NCBI GenBank assembly: GCA_009693985.1
Contig: SHWE01000008.1
Location: 1-58,410, forward strand
Reading direction: 5' to 3'
DNA length: 58,410 nucleotides
DNA from: Alphaproteobacteria bacterium
GTDB taxonomy: Bacteria; Pseudomonadota; Alphaproteobacteria; Micropepsales; Micropepsaceae
Positions within the stretch are counted from its first letter, which is position 1. Each line of letters starts with the position of its first letter. A program made the position numbers and the translations under genes. This document shows positions 7,871-15,393 of this stretch, piece after piece. The notes under the pieces are model-generated. The model saw nothing but the letters and a program-made list of their open reading frames with translations. It was not told the origin of the DNA and searched no databases.

Positions 7871-9001
7871 CTACGGCTTCACCAGGAAGCGCTGCACGCG
7901 TTTGCCGGTGTCGACCTCGCCCGTATAGACATTGCCCTTGGAATCGGTCGCGACCATGTGCACCCAGTGCAGGCCGCCGCCCGAATGTCCGAAGAACGAG
8001 AAATGGCCGACCGTCTTGCCGTCGGCGCGATTAACGATCCAGATCACATTGTTCATGATGTCGGAGACATAGATGAACCGCTGGTCGGGCGACATCGCCA
8101 TGCCGCCCGTCGAGCCGCGGTCGAGCGTTTCGGGCGCGACCCAGAACTCGCGAACGAATTTGCCGGCCTTGGTGTAGACCTGGATGCGGTCGGCGATACG
8201 GTCGGCGGCATAGACGAAGCCGTCGCGCGACACGGTCACCGTCAGATGGCCGAGGAAGTCCTTCGGCGGCGGTCCGTTGGGAACATATTTCGCCATCGGG
8301 TCGAATTTGATTTCCGAAAGCGGCTTGCCGTACGCACCCCAGCCGCGCTTGAATTTCAGCGTGTCCATGTCGAACACGAGCACGCGGCCGCGGAGATAAC
8401 TGTCCGTGACATACAATTCGCGCGCCGCTTCGTCGAACTCGCCGCCTTCGACGCGGCCGACCATGATCGGCGTGTCGGCCGGGAAGTCGCCGGCCTTCGG
8501 CGCTTCGGCCGGCACCCGGTCCATGGTCGCCAGGAGCTTTCCGGTCTTGTCGTATTTGCGCATCGTGTCGGAGCCGATCCAGATATTGCCGCCTTGGTCG
8601 GCAAGGATCAGATGGCCGTCGATCTTGTCGGCCTGGTTCCAGTGGTGAAGCAGATTGCCCTGCTGGTCGAAGGCGAGAATGCCTTCCGGCTTCAGGCAGC
8701 ACATCGCGGTCGGCGGATTGCGCGAGGCATAGTTCTGCGTCACCTCGGGGCGGCGGAAGATCGGATCGAAATCGTAATCGCCCGGGCGGTTGAGCACCCA
8801 GATCACATCGTCCTTATCGACCGCGAGGCCGGTGATGCCCTGGAAGACCCATTTGTTGGGCAGCGGCAGTTTCGGCCAGCTGCCGTCATAGGTGAAGGTC
8901 GGCGGCGCCGGCTCGGCCGAATTGGCGGTCATAAAGAACGCGCCGCCGGAAACGGCGATCAGCGTCAGCGCGGCGACCCGCGCCGCAAACGAAATACGCA
9001 T
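7871..9001 (-). CDS. secreted NHL-repeat six-bladed beta-propeller protein
   Basis: 376 residues with a signal peptide to about residue 29 (NSA-EP). Blades carry the NHL-type patterns GLAVDKDDVIWVLNR, DQGGNIWIGS, SRDGFVYAADR, RFIYVSD and DSKGNVYTGEV. Related proteins are often annotated as peptidyl-alpha-hydroxyglycine alpha-amidating lyase-like or 6-bladed beta-propeller proteins. A CC pair at about residue 99 is unusual for the fold. It lies divergent from the sterol-desaturase-like gene over 156 bp. The role is unknown; a scaffold or ligand-binding role in the periplasm is plausible. Confidence 0.78.
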   Translation of the reverse strand: MRISFAARVAALTLIAVSGGAFFMTANSAEPAPPTFTYDGSWPKLPLPNKWVFQGITGLAVDKDDVIWVLNRPGDYDFDPIFRRPEVTQNYASRNPPTAMCCLKPEGILAFDQQGNLLHHWNQADKIDGHLILADQGGNIWIGSDTMRKYDKTGKLLATMDRVPAEAPKAGDFPADTPIMVGRVEGGEFDEAARELYVTDSYLRGRVLVFDMDTLKFKRGWGAYGKPLSEIKFDPMAKYVPNGPPPKDFLGHLTVTVSRDGFVYAADRIADRIQVYTKAGKFVREFWVAPETLDRGSTGGMAMSPDQRFIYVSDIMNNVIWIVNRADGKTVGHFSFFGHSGGGLHWVHMVATDSKGNVYTGEVDTGKRVQRFLVKP

Positions 9002-9157
9002 GTGGTCCTCCCCAGGCTCGAAAGCTCGGGGGAGTTTAGCACAGCACGCTTTGTCGGCGGCCCATAATTTGCTATGAAAGCGGCACCAATTATCGCCCCA
9101 CGACGTCTGTACAGCGTTGGATCATTCGGTCGCTTCAGTAGCGGAAGGACCTCGCCA

Positions 9158-10093
9158 ATGTCAGCCAAGACCATCGTCCAAGTCAGCAGCTGGCTGATCC
9201 TGCCGGCCCTGTACGTTGCCTTTTACGCGCTCCATGTGGCGACGAACGGTCACCCGATCGAGCAATGGTTGCCGAAATGGGACCGGGTACTGCTGATTCT
9301 CAGCATCGTCGTGCTGGAGCGGATCTATACCTACCGGTACGCGGTTTCTCAGCGCGCGATGCTGCCCCGCGATCTCATCTCCAACGCCGTCAATCTGTGG
9401 GTGACGGGCGTTCTGGCGACGATGATATTCCTGCCGGTGCTGGCGTTCTTCCCGGATTATTTCTTCGGGCGGAAATTGTTCTTCGCGTCGTCCGAGCAAT
9501 TGGGACCGCTGTGGTTGCAGGTGCCGGTCGTCCTCCTGATCGTCAGCTTCGCCCGCTATTGGATTCATCGCGCCCAGCACGAAGTGCAATTCCTCTGGGA
9601 ACTGCATTCCTATCATCATCGCGTGACCGATCTGACGGCGGCGAACGGATTGGTGTCGCACCCGATCGATTTCGCGCTGCGCAACGTCCTGATCTTCGTG
9701 GCGTTGGGCGTGGTGGGCTTCCATCCTTTCGCGATTCTGCTGGCGGTATCGGTGACGCTGATCGCCGCCGAGTTCTCGCATTGCGGAGCGGATGTGAAGG
9801 GCTGGCTCTTGAACTACGTGTTCGTGACGCCGGAAGTGCATCGCTGGCATCATTCCGCCGACGTTCCGGCGGGCCACAAATACGCGGTCAATTACAGCGT
9901 CGAATTTCCGCTATGGGATGCCGCCTTCGGGACCTTCTATCTGCCCGGCAAGGGCACCGCTCCCGAACAGCCGCCGCGCATCGGCCATCCCGGCGGTCTG
10001 CCTGACGAGCCCAGCTATCTGAAGCTGTTGTTGGCGCCGCTCGGACTCTATCGGCCGGTTTCGCGGCTGAAGCGTCCCGAACCCGCCGAGTGA
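9158..10093 (+). CDS. sterol desaturase / fatty acid hydroxylase family membrane protein
   Basis: 311 residues with about five hydrophobic segments and the di-iron histidine clusters of the fatty-acid-hydroxylase superfamily: HRAQH, HSYHH, a single SHP histidine, and HRWHH. These proteins insert hydroxyl groups or double bonds into lipids at the inner membrane. Start MSAKT was chosen because it is preceded by GGAAGGA about 10 nt upstream; an upstream in-frame ATG at 9074 would add a basic, non-membrane extension. It ends 4 bp before the convergent PanB-like gene. Lipid substrate unknown. Confidence 0.85.
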   Translation: MSAKTIVQVSSWLILPALYVAFYALHVATNGHPIEQWLPKWDRVLLILSIVVLERIYTYRYAVSQRAMLPRDLISNAVNLWVTGVLATMIFLPVLAFFPDYFFGRKLFFASSEQLGPLWLQVPVVLLIVSFARYWIHRAQHEVQFLWELHSYHHRVTDLTAANGLVSHPIDFALRNVLIFVALGVVGFHPFAILLAVSVTLIAAEFSHCGADVKGWLLNYVFVTPEVHRWHHSADVPAGHKYAVNYSVEFPLWDAAFGTFYLPGKGTAPEQPPRIGHPGGLPDEPSYLKLLLAPLGLYRPVSRLKRPEPAE

Positions 10094-10097
10094 CGCT

Positions 10098-10925
10098 TCA
10101 AGGCAGCTTCGCCGGCACGGCGCCCTTGATCTGCTTGCCGGCGCGGACATCCGCGGCATAGGCCGAGATCGCGTCCAGCGTGATCTTGGCGACGTTGGCG
10201 TAGTTCTCGGTCTTGGCTTCAAGCGCCGCCGCGCCATAGCCGATGGCCGCATGGGCCATGCGCATGCGCCCGTCGAGCCAGGGGCCGCCGCCGAAACCGC
10301 CGATCACCGGCAGGCTCACCGCCTTGACCACGGCCTCGCCGGCCACGGGGCCGGAATTAGTGAAATCGAGGAGAGCGGCGCCCGCATCCTCCAGGCGCTT
10401 GGCCTCTTCGACCATCTTCGCCGCCATGTGGCCGGCCAATTCGGCGCCGGGCTTGTTCATGGCGCTGTACTGCATGCCGAGCGCCAGCGCCGTCTGCGGC
10501 GTCAATCCGAACTGCGCGAAGACCGGGATGCCGGCCCGCGCGATGGCGGTGACGGCCTCGGGGAAATCGGCGGCGCCGTCGAGCTTGATCATGTCGGCGC
10601 CCGCCTCCTTGACGAGGCGGATGGCGGCGCGGACGGCGCTGTCGGTGCCCTCCTGCAAAGGCCCGAAGGGAAAATCGACCGAGACGAGAGCGCGGGCCGT
10701 GCCGCGGCGCACCGCTTTGCAGACGACGAGCATCTCTTCCATCGTCACTTCGAGCGGATTGGCATGGCCCCAGAGATTGATGCCGACCGTATCGCCGACG
10801 GAGATGATGTCGACGCCGGCGCGGTCGATCACTTTAGCGATTTGATAATCCCAGGCGACGACGCCGACGATCTTCTTACCGTCGCGCTTCATCTGTTGCA
10901 GCGCCGGGATGGTGACTTTGTCCAT
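10098..10925 (-). CDS. PanB-like (ketopantoate hydroxymethyltransferase superfamily) protein
   Basis: 275 residues, a PEP-mutase/PanB-type (beta-alpha)8 barrel. AWDYQIAKVIDRAGVDIISVGD matches the PanB start region only over its core (AGVDIISVGD). SVDFPFG and MIKLDGAA follow, and the C-terminal GGFGGGPWLDG matches the PanB GAGPxxDG loop. Compared with E. coli PanB, the metal Glu of KLEGG is Asp (KLDG). The catalytic Glu of LLVLE is not conserved (LLDFTNSG). Start MDKVT is supported by AGAGGA 7 nt upstream. It is the last gene of a minus-strand set after ridA, with 20 bp between them. It is probably not a pantothenate enzyme; an aldolase or hydrolase acting on a ring-cleavage product is an inference. 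Confidence 0.72.
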   Translation of the reverse strand: MDKVTIPALQQMKRDGKKIVGVVAWDYQIAKVIDRAGVDIISVGDTVGINLWGHANPLEVTMEEMLVVCKAVRRGTARALVSVDFPFGPLQEGTDSAVRAAIRLVKEAGADMIKLDGAADFPEAVTAIARAGIPVFAQFGLTPQTALALGMQYSAMNKPGAELAGHMAAKMVEEAKRLEDAGAALLDFTNSGPVAGEAVVKAVSLPVIGGFGGGPWLDGRMRMAHAAIGYGAAALEAKTENYANVAKITLDAISAYAADVRAGKQIKGAVPAKLP

Positions 10926-10945
10926 TGTATCCTCTTTTGCCATTT

Positions 10946-11341
10946 CTAATTTCCAAGACTCTTGTCGACCGCCCAGGCTTCGATCTGAATGAGGTTGGCG
11001 CCGCGCAGCGGCATCACCAGCGAGTCGCGCGTCGGGCGTTGCGCGGGATCGGGATAGTGCTCGTTCCACGGCTTGTTGACCGCGGTGCGGTAGGAATCGC
11101 TGACGAGGTAGACGGTGAGCTTCACCACGTCGCCCATGTCCATGCCGCCGGCGGCCAGCACGCGTTTCAGATTTTTGAAACAGAGCTCGGCCTGCGCTTC
11201 GGGCTCGGACGGCATGTGACCGGTATCCGGGTCCTTGCCCATGATGCGGGAAGTGACGAGGATCGGCCCGACGCGGCAGGCCGTCGGAATCGGCGCGCCA
11301 TGATGCGAGAGGCCCGGGACTTCAATGCTCTTTTGTCTCAT
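10946..11341 (-). CDS. RidA (YjgF/YER057c/UK114) family protein
   Basis: 131 residues from MRQKS. The start is supported by AGGA 8 nt upstream; an ATG three codons earlier is possible. Family signatures are VLVTSRIMG, the FKNLKRVLAAGGMDMGDVVK helix, and RPTRDSLVM followed by GANLIQIEAWA, where the Arg of the RPxR motif is the active-site Arg of RidA imine deaminases. It lies between the LigB-like and PanB-like genes on one strand, with gaps of 27 and 20 bp. RidA-like proteins in aromatic operons act on enamine/imine or 2-hydroxymuconate-type products; the exact substrate here is open. Confidence 0.82.
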   Translation of the reverse strand: MRQKSIEVPGLSHHGAPIPTACRVGPILVTSRIMGKDPDTGHMPSEPEAQAELCFKNLKRVLAAGGMDMGDVVKLTVYLVSDSYRTAVNKPWNEHYPDPAQRPTRDSLVMPLRGANLIQIEAWAVDKSLGN

Positions 11342-11368
11342 GGCGTCCATCCTGACTGTCTCGAAGCA

Positions 11369-12355
11369 TCATGACCAGCGCGCGAAACCGAGGCCCGTGC
11401 CGGTGAGGGCGGGGGTGCGGTAGGCCGGAACATAATCGACCCATTGTAGATCGAGGTCGGTAGCGGCGGCGGCAGTGACGATCCAGCTTCTGATTTCCGA
11501 GCTGCCCGCTTGCAGGCGCTTGGGATCGAGGCCGCCGAGATAATCGAGATTCTTGGTCTTCAGCGCCGCGATGATGCCGCGGTCGATCTCTTCATCCACC
11601 ACGAAATGCGACAGTCCGCCCGACGCGATGATGCCGACGCGGATGTCGCTGGAATAGGACTCGATCAGGACTTTCAGCGCCCGGCCCAATGCGACGCAAC
11701 GCTTCGGCGTCACCTGGTTGGGCGGATAATAGGTGTTCAGCATGATCGGCACGACGGGAACGCTCCGCCCCTGAAGATAGGTGCGGTGGATATAGGAATA
11801 GGCATGGCCCTCATATTGGTCGATCCCGATTTCCTTCACCGCGCAAATTTCGAATTCGCGTTGCGTCAGCCCTTCGATGAGATGCAGCGCGAGGCCGGCA
11901 TGGACGGGATAATGCGCCTCCTGATCGGGTTCGAGGCGGCGGCGTTGCGCGCGCCGGTACCAATTGTCGCTGGCGAATTCGTCCTGATGGGCGTTGCGGA
12001 TCGTCTCGCCATAATAGATGGCGAGCGGCGGCATCAGCGCGTCCTGGAACAGCTCGTGCTGATCGTCGCCGACGATGATGAGGGCATCGAGCGCCGTCGC
12101 GTCGATCTGGCGTTTCAATTCCGCGATCAAAGCGAAGCTGCGCTCATAGGCGGCTTCCATTCTGTCCGGCGTCGCCATGTCTTCCGAACGCGGCGGGGCG
12201 GCGGCGAGCAGATCGGCATAGCTGATTGCCGCGCCTGTCTTGTCGTAAAGCGGCATGCGCTGATCGGATTCGCGGAACGCGCCCACCCAATCGGCGCGCT
12301 CCGCCGTCAGCATGATGCTGTGCGAAGACCCGAAAGCTGCCACCAGCCGCGCCAT
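11369..12355 (-). CDS. class III extradiol ring-cleavage dioxygenase, LigB-type subunit
   Basis: 328 residues of the LigB superfamily. His12 in GSSHS matches the first metal His of LigB. Other conserved-looking places are VGDDQHELF (His100), the GHAYSYIH segment (about 183-190), GGLSHF (His250) and DEEID (Glu255/256), which should hold further active-site residues. These enzymes use a non-haem Fe(II) to open catecholic rings (protocatechuate, gallate and similar) in the meta position. SD AAGGAG precedes the ATG. No separate LigA-type alpha subunit is visible in the window. It follows the prpD-like gene after a 191-bp gap that contains a palindromic repeat. Confidence 0.83.
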   Translation of the reverse strand: MARLVAAFGSSHSIMLTAERADWVGAFRESDQRMPLYDKTGAAISYADLLAAAPPRSEDMATPDRMEAAYERSFALIAELKRQIDATALDALIIVGDDQHELFQDALMPPLAIYYGETIRNAHQDEFASDNWYRRAQRRRLEPDQEAHYPVHAGLALHLIEGLTQREFEICAVKEIGIDQYEGHAYSYIHRTYLQGRSVPVVPIMLNTYYPPNQVTPKRCVALGRALKVLIESYSSDIRVGIIASGGLSHFVVDEEIDRGIIAALKTKNLDYLGGLDPKRLQAGSSEIRSWIVTAAAATDLDLQWVDYVPAYRTPALTGTGLGFARWS

Positions 12356-12407
12356 GATCGCTCCTTGAACCAGCGATAATGTTAGCGTTTCCGAAGAGAA
12401 TTGAAAC

Positions 12408-12538
12408 TGTCATGCCCGGCGAGCCGCTTTAGCGGCGAGGGAGGGGCATCCATTCGGCGAAGTTTGCGCGCCGATTTCAACAAATGGATTTCCTTCCCCT
12501 CGCATCGCGAAAAACACGATGCTCGGCCGGGAATGACA
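12408..12538. repeat. palindromic repeat element, copy A (131 bp)
   Basis: Bounded by TGTCATGCCCGGC and GCCGGGAATGACA, inverted repeats matching at 12 of 13 positions. Inside, a GAGGGAGGGGCATCCATT arm can pair imperfectly with an AATGGATTTCCTTCCCCTC arm, so the element could fold into a long hairpin. A second copy of the same type lies at 29449-29591. It fills most of the gap between the ligB-like and prpD-like genes, in the middle of an otherwise compact gene set. It carries no protein frame of its own and looks like a MITE or REP-type element. Confidence 0.75.
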
Positions 12539-12546
12539 ATATACCT

Positions 12547-13887
12547 CTATTTTTGCGCCACCGAGACGCGGCAGATTTCGGAAGCGTCCTTCAGCCCTTC
12601 GATTTTCCAGGCCAGCGCGAGCAGGCGCGCGGCGTGCTCCTTGCCTAGAACATCGTCCGTCAGCACATGGAATTTGCCTTCGAGCTGTTCGTTGGTCATC
12701 GGCACTTCCTTGCTGCCGATGGCGTGCTCGACATATTTGGTCAGCACGCGGCCGTCCTTCAGCGTGACGCGCGCATGAACCTCGTCGTCACGCAGCTTGG
12801 GATCGATCTTGGCATCGACTCTATCGCGCAAGCTCGTGACTTTGGGATCGCGCACCATTTCGTCGGAATATTCCTTCTCGCCTGCCGCGCCGAACAGCAA
12901 AGCCACGGCCGAGGAATGGAACACGCTGAACTTGCCTTCGAGGCCGACTTGCGGGGTACGCTTGCCGGTCAGTTCGAGGACGAGCGGCGCCACCGTCAAT
13001 TCCACCTTCTCGACTTCGGCTCCGATCAGCCCGTGCTCCTTCTTCAACTGCACGCAGGCATCGATGGCGGGATGGATGACGATGCCGCAGGCGAACGGCT
13101 TGTAGGAATTGATCGTCACCTCGAACGTCTTGCCCAAGCCTTCGGTGATCTCGGCGTAATTGTGCTTGGTCGACATCACATTGGCGAAGCCGCGCTTGGC
13201 CTCGATCACCTGATTGGAACTGGTGAAGTTCTTTTGCGCCAGCAACGCCGCCATAAGTCCGTTCTTCGCCGCGCTTCCCGGATGGAAGCTCTTGCAATGG
13301 GTGCCGAACATCTCGCGGAAGCCAGACGACTGCGTGCCGGCGATGCCGAGCGCCCATGTCATCTGCTGTTCGTTGAGGCCAAGAATTTTCCCCGCCGCCG
13401 CGGCCGCACCGAACACGCCGGCCGTTCCGGTGATGTGCCAGCCGACATCGTAATGTTCGGGATAGACCGCATTGCCGATGCGGCATTCCACTTCGACACC
13501 GAGAATGAAGGCGTGCAGCAATTCCGCGCCCGAAATCTTCACGCGCTCGGCCAGCGGAAACAGAGCTGACGCCACCGGCCCCGACGGATGGATGATGGTG
13601 CGCAAATGCGTGTCGTCGAAATCGAAGACATGGCTGGAAATGCCGTTGAGCAAGGAAGCGAGAAGGATATCCACCTTCTCCTCACGCCCGAGGATGGTCG
13701 CTTCCTTCGCGCCCGAAAACGGCCCCAGCGCTTCGAGCGCGCAATCGACCGCTTCGTGATGGCAGGCGCCGACGGCGCAGCCGAGCCAATTGAGGATCGA
13801 GCGCACGCCTTCCTGGCGCACATTTTGCGGAATGTCTTTGAACTCGGCATTCACAACATACCGCGCCAGCGTGCGGGTCACTTCCAT
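12547..13887 (-). CDS. MmgE/PrpD family protein
   Basis: 446 residues of the 2-methylcitrate dehydratase (PrpD)/MmgE superfamily. It shows an N-terminal all-helical domain with HVFDFDDTHLRTIIHPSG, GVEVECRIGNAVYPEHYDVGWH and GTHCKSFHPGSAAKNGL, and a C-terminal VLTKYVEHAIGS segment. Start MEVTRT has AAGGAG seven bases upstream. It lies 11 bp after the pcaG stop on the same strand, so it is cotranscribed with pcaHG. Members catalyse dehydration or isomerisation of polycarboxylic acids. A role on a carboxymuconate or other tricarboxylate intermediate would fit the neighbours but is inference. Confidence 0.85.
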   Translation of the reverse strand: MEVTRTLARYVVNAEFKDIPQNVRQEGVRSILNWLGCAVGACHHEAVDCALEALGPFSGAKEATILGREEKVDILLASLLNGISSHVFDFDDTHLRTIIHPSGPVASALFPLAERVKISGAELLHAFILGVEVECRIGNAVYPEHYDVGWHITGTAGVFGAAAAAGKILGLNEQQMTWALGIAGTQSSGFREMFGTHCKSFHPGSAAKNGLMAALLAQKNFTSSNQVIEAKRGFANVMSTKHNYAEITEGLGKTFEVTINSYKPFACGIVIHPAIDACVQLKKEHGLIGAEVEKVELTVAPLVLELTGKRTPQVGLEGKFSVFHSSAVALLFGAAGEKEYSDEMVRDPKVTSLRDRVDAKIDPKLRDDEVHARVTLKDGRVLTKYVEHAIGSKEVPMTNEQLEGKFHVLTDDVLGKEHAARLLALAWKIEGLKDASEICRVSVAQK

Positions 13888-13898
13888 GGGCAACTCCT

Positions 13899-14546
13899 TC
13901 AGATGTCGAAGAGCACCGTCTCTTGCGGTCCGCCGAGGCGGATGTCGAAACGGTAAATATCGGCTGCGCCGGGTTCGCGCGTTGCGATCAGGCTCGAGCG
14001 GCGCGCGGCCGGCACCAAGGCGAGGATCGGGTCCTCGTCGTTTTCGGGCGCGTCGGCGAAATAGATGCGGGTCAGAAGCCGCTTCAATATTCCGGGGCCG
14101 ACGAGGCCGAACGCGATATGGGGCGCTTGCAGCGTGTTGCCGGGACCGGGCACGCGGCCGGGGCGGATGGTGCGGAAGCGGTAAGCGCCCTGCTTGTCGG
14201 TCGCGGCACGGCCGAAGCCGATGAAATTCTCGTCGAGCGGAATTTCGGCGCGATTGTCCTCCGGGCACGCGTAGCGCCCGGCCGCGTTCGCCTGCCAGAT
14301 CTCGATCAGCGCGTCGGTGAAAGGCGCGCCGGTGTTGTCGAACATCTGGCCGACGATCTCGATTCTCTCGCCCTTCACGAGACGGCGGTTCGTCGTGCCC
14401 GGTTCCGCCAGCACGTCGTGCCCCGGCGCGGTCAGATCGGGCCGGCTCCCGAGCGCGCTGTCGCCGGTCAAATCGGCGCCGCCCTTCCAGCAGAATCCAA
14501 AATGGAAGAACGGCCCCGTCGTCTGCCAGGGCGTCTGGCCGGCCAT
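13899..14546 (-). CDS. pcaG: protocatechuate 3,4-dioxygenase alpha subunit
   Basis: 215 residues. Typical alpha-subunit features are TPWQTTGPFFHFGF at the N-terminus, IEIWQANAAGRYACP, a DKQGAYRFRTIRPG strand pair, APHIAFGLVGPG (where PcaH has HIHF) and LTRIYFAD. PcaG pairs with PcaH to open the ring of protocatechuate between the hydroxyls, giving 3-carboxy-cis,cis-muconate; the iron site is in PcaH. SD GGAG precedes the start. It directly abuts the pcaH stop (no gap) and is followed 11 bp later by the prpD-like gene. Confidence 0.93.
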   Translation of the reverse strand: MAGQTPWQTTGPFFHFGFCWKGGADLTGDSALGSRPDLTAPGHDVLAEPGTTNRRLVKGERIEIVGQMFDNTGAPFTDALIEIWQANAAGRYACPEDNRAEIPLDENFIGFGRAATDKQGAYRFRTIRPGRVPGPGNTLQAPHIAFGLVGPGILKRLLTRIYFADAPENDEDPILALVPAARRSSLIATREPGAADIYRFDIRLGGPQETVLFDI

Positions 14547-15248
14547 TCAATTCTCCATCGGCGTGGCGTCGCGTCCGCGCAGCACGAAATCGAAGAGATA
14601 AGACAGCGCCCAATAGGGCATCGTCGTTTCGAGATCGAAGCGGCAGACGATACGGTCGCGCGCCCATTCGGGCACCGCGCAGGCGATGGCGTCGAGCGGG
14701 AACAGCGGATCGCCGGGGAAATACATCTGTGTCACGAGGCGCGTCGCGAAAGCGGGACCTGCAATCGAGAAATGGATGTGCGCCGGGCGCCAGGTGTTGG
14801 GACCATTGGCCCAGGGATAGGCGGCGGGCTTCAGAGTGATGAAGCGATAGCGCCCTTCCGCATCGGTAATGCAGCGCCCGACGCCGGTGAAATTGGGATC
14901 GAGCGGCGCATCGTGCTGATCGTAATTATGGGCGTAGCGGCCGGACGGGTTGGCCTGGACCAGCTCGACCATCGTGTTGGGGACGGGGCGCGTGTTCTCG
15001 TCGAGCACGCGGCCCGAAACGATGATGCGCTCGCCCAAGGGCTCGCCTTTATATTGCTTGGTGAGGTCGGTGGCGTTGCCCCCCATCAGGCGCTCCCATA
15101 TGCCGTTGCCGGCCGGGCCAGTCGTCTCGGTGAGGGTCTGGGGAATCTTGAGCGGCGCCGATGCGGGCGCGCGCGTCACCGAGGAACGAAAATCGGGAAA
15201 CAGCGAAGGCGGCTGGGCCGCTTTTTCCTCGGGCGCGAAGGGTTTCAT
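14547..15248 (-). CDS. pcaH: protocatechuate 3,4-dioxygenase beta subunit
   Basis: 233 residues from MKPFAP. The non-haem Fe(III) ligands are visible: Tyr in GRYAHNYDQ, Tyr in PAAYPWANGPN, and the two His of WRPAHIHFS. LDPNFTGVGRC and LVTQMYFPGDPL are further family segments. Together with PcaG it performs intradiol cleavage of protocatechuate. It is the first gene of the minus-strand set and lies divergent from an MFS transporter over 145 bp, a natural place for a promoter. The open frame continues upstream of the chosen ATG but that part is low-complexity Pro/Ala sequence unlike the family. Confidence 0.94.
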   Translation of the reverse strand: MKPFAPEEKAAQPPSLFPDFRSSVTRAPASAPLKIPQTLTETTGPAGNGIWERLMGGNATDLTKQYKGEPLGERIIVSGRVLDENTRPVPNTMVELVQANPSGRYAHNYDQHDAPLDPNFTGVGRCITDAEGRYRFITLKPAAYPWANGPNTWRPAHIHFSIAGPAFATRLVTQMYFPGDPLFPLDAIACAVPEWARDRIVCRFDLETTMPYWALSYLFDFVLRGRDATPMEN

Positions 15249-15393
15249 GGCCGTTTCCGTCGTCTTGCCGGATGGCGATAGCGCGGGCGGGTGCGTTCCG
15301 CAAGGGTGCGGGAAAAGCGCGGGCCCAAAGCCTCTTGCGGTAGGCCAAGCAAATTGCGAAGGGGAGGGTACAGCGAATTTTCCGGTACCGGCA

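Noticed and set aside
7864-7873. Perfect 10-bp palindrome GTAGCGCTAC between two convergent genes
   Set aside because: Too short, no loop and no T run, so not a credible terminator; such palindromes are expected by chance in GC-rich DNA.
10098-10925. Pantothenate biosynthesis gene panB
   Set aside because: Key residues differ from true PanB, there is no panC or panD nearby, and the neighbours are ring-cleavage genes.
12408-12538. Remnant insertion sequence with a transposase
   Set aside because: The inverted ends are real, but the 131-bp interior has no coding frame and no transposase residue pattern. No target-site duplication is clear.
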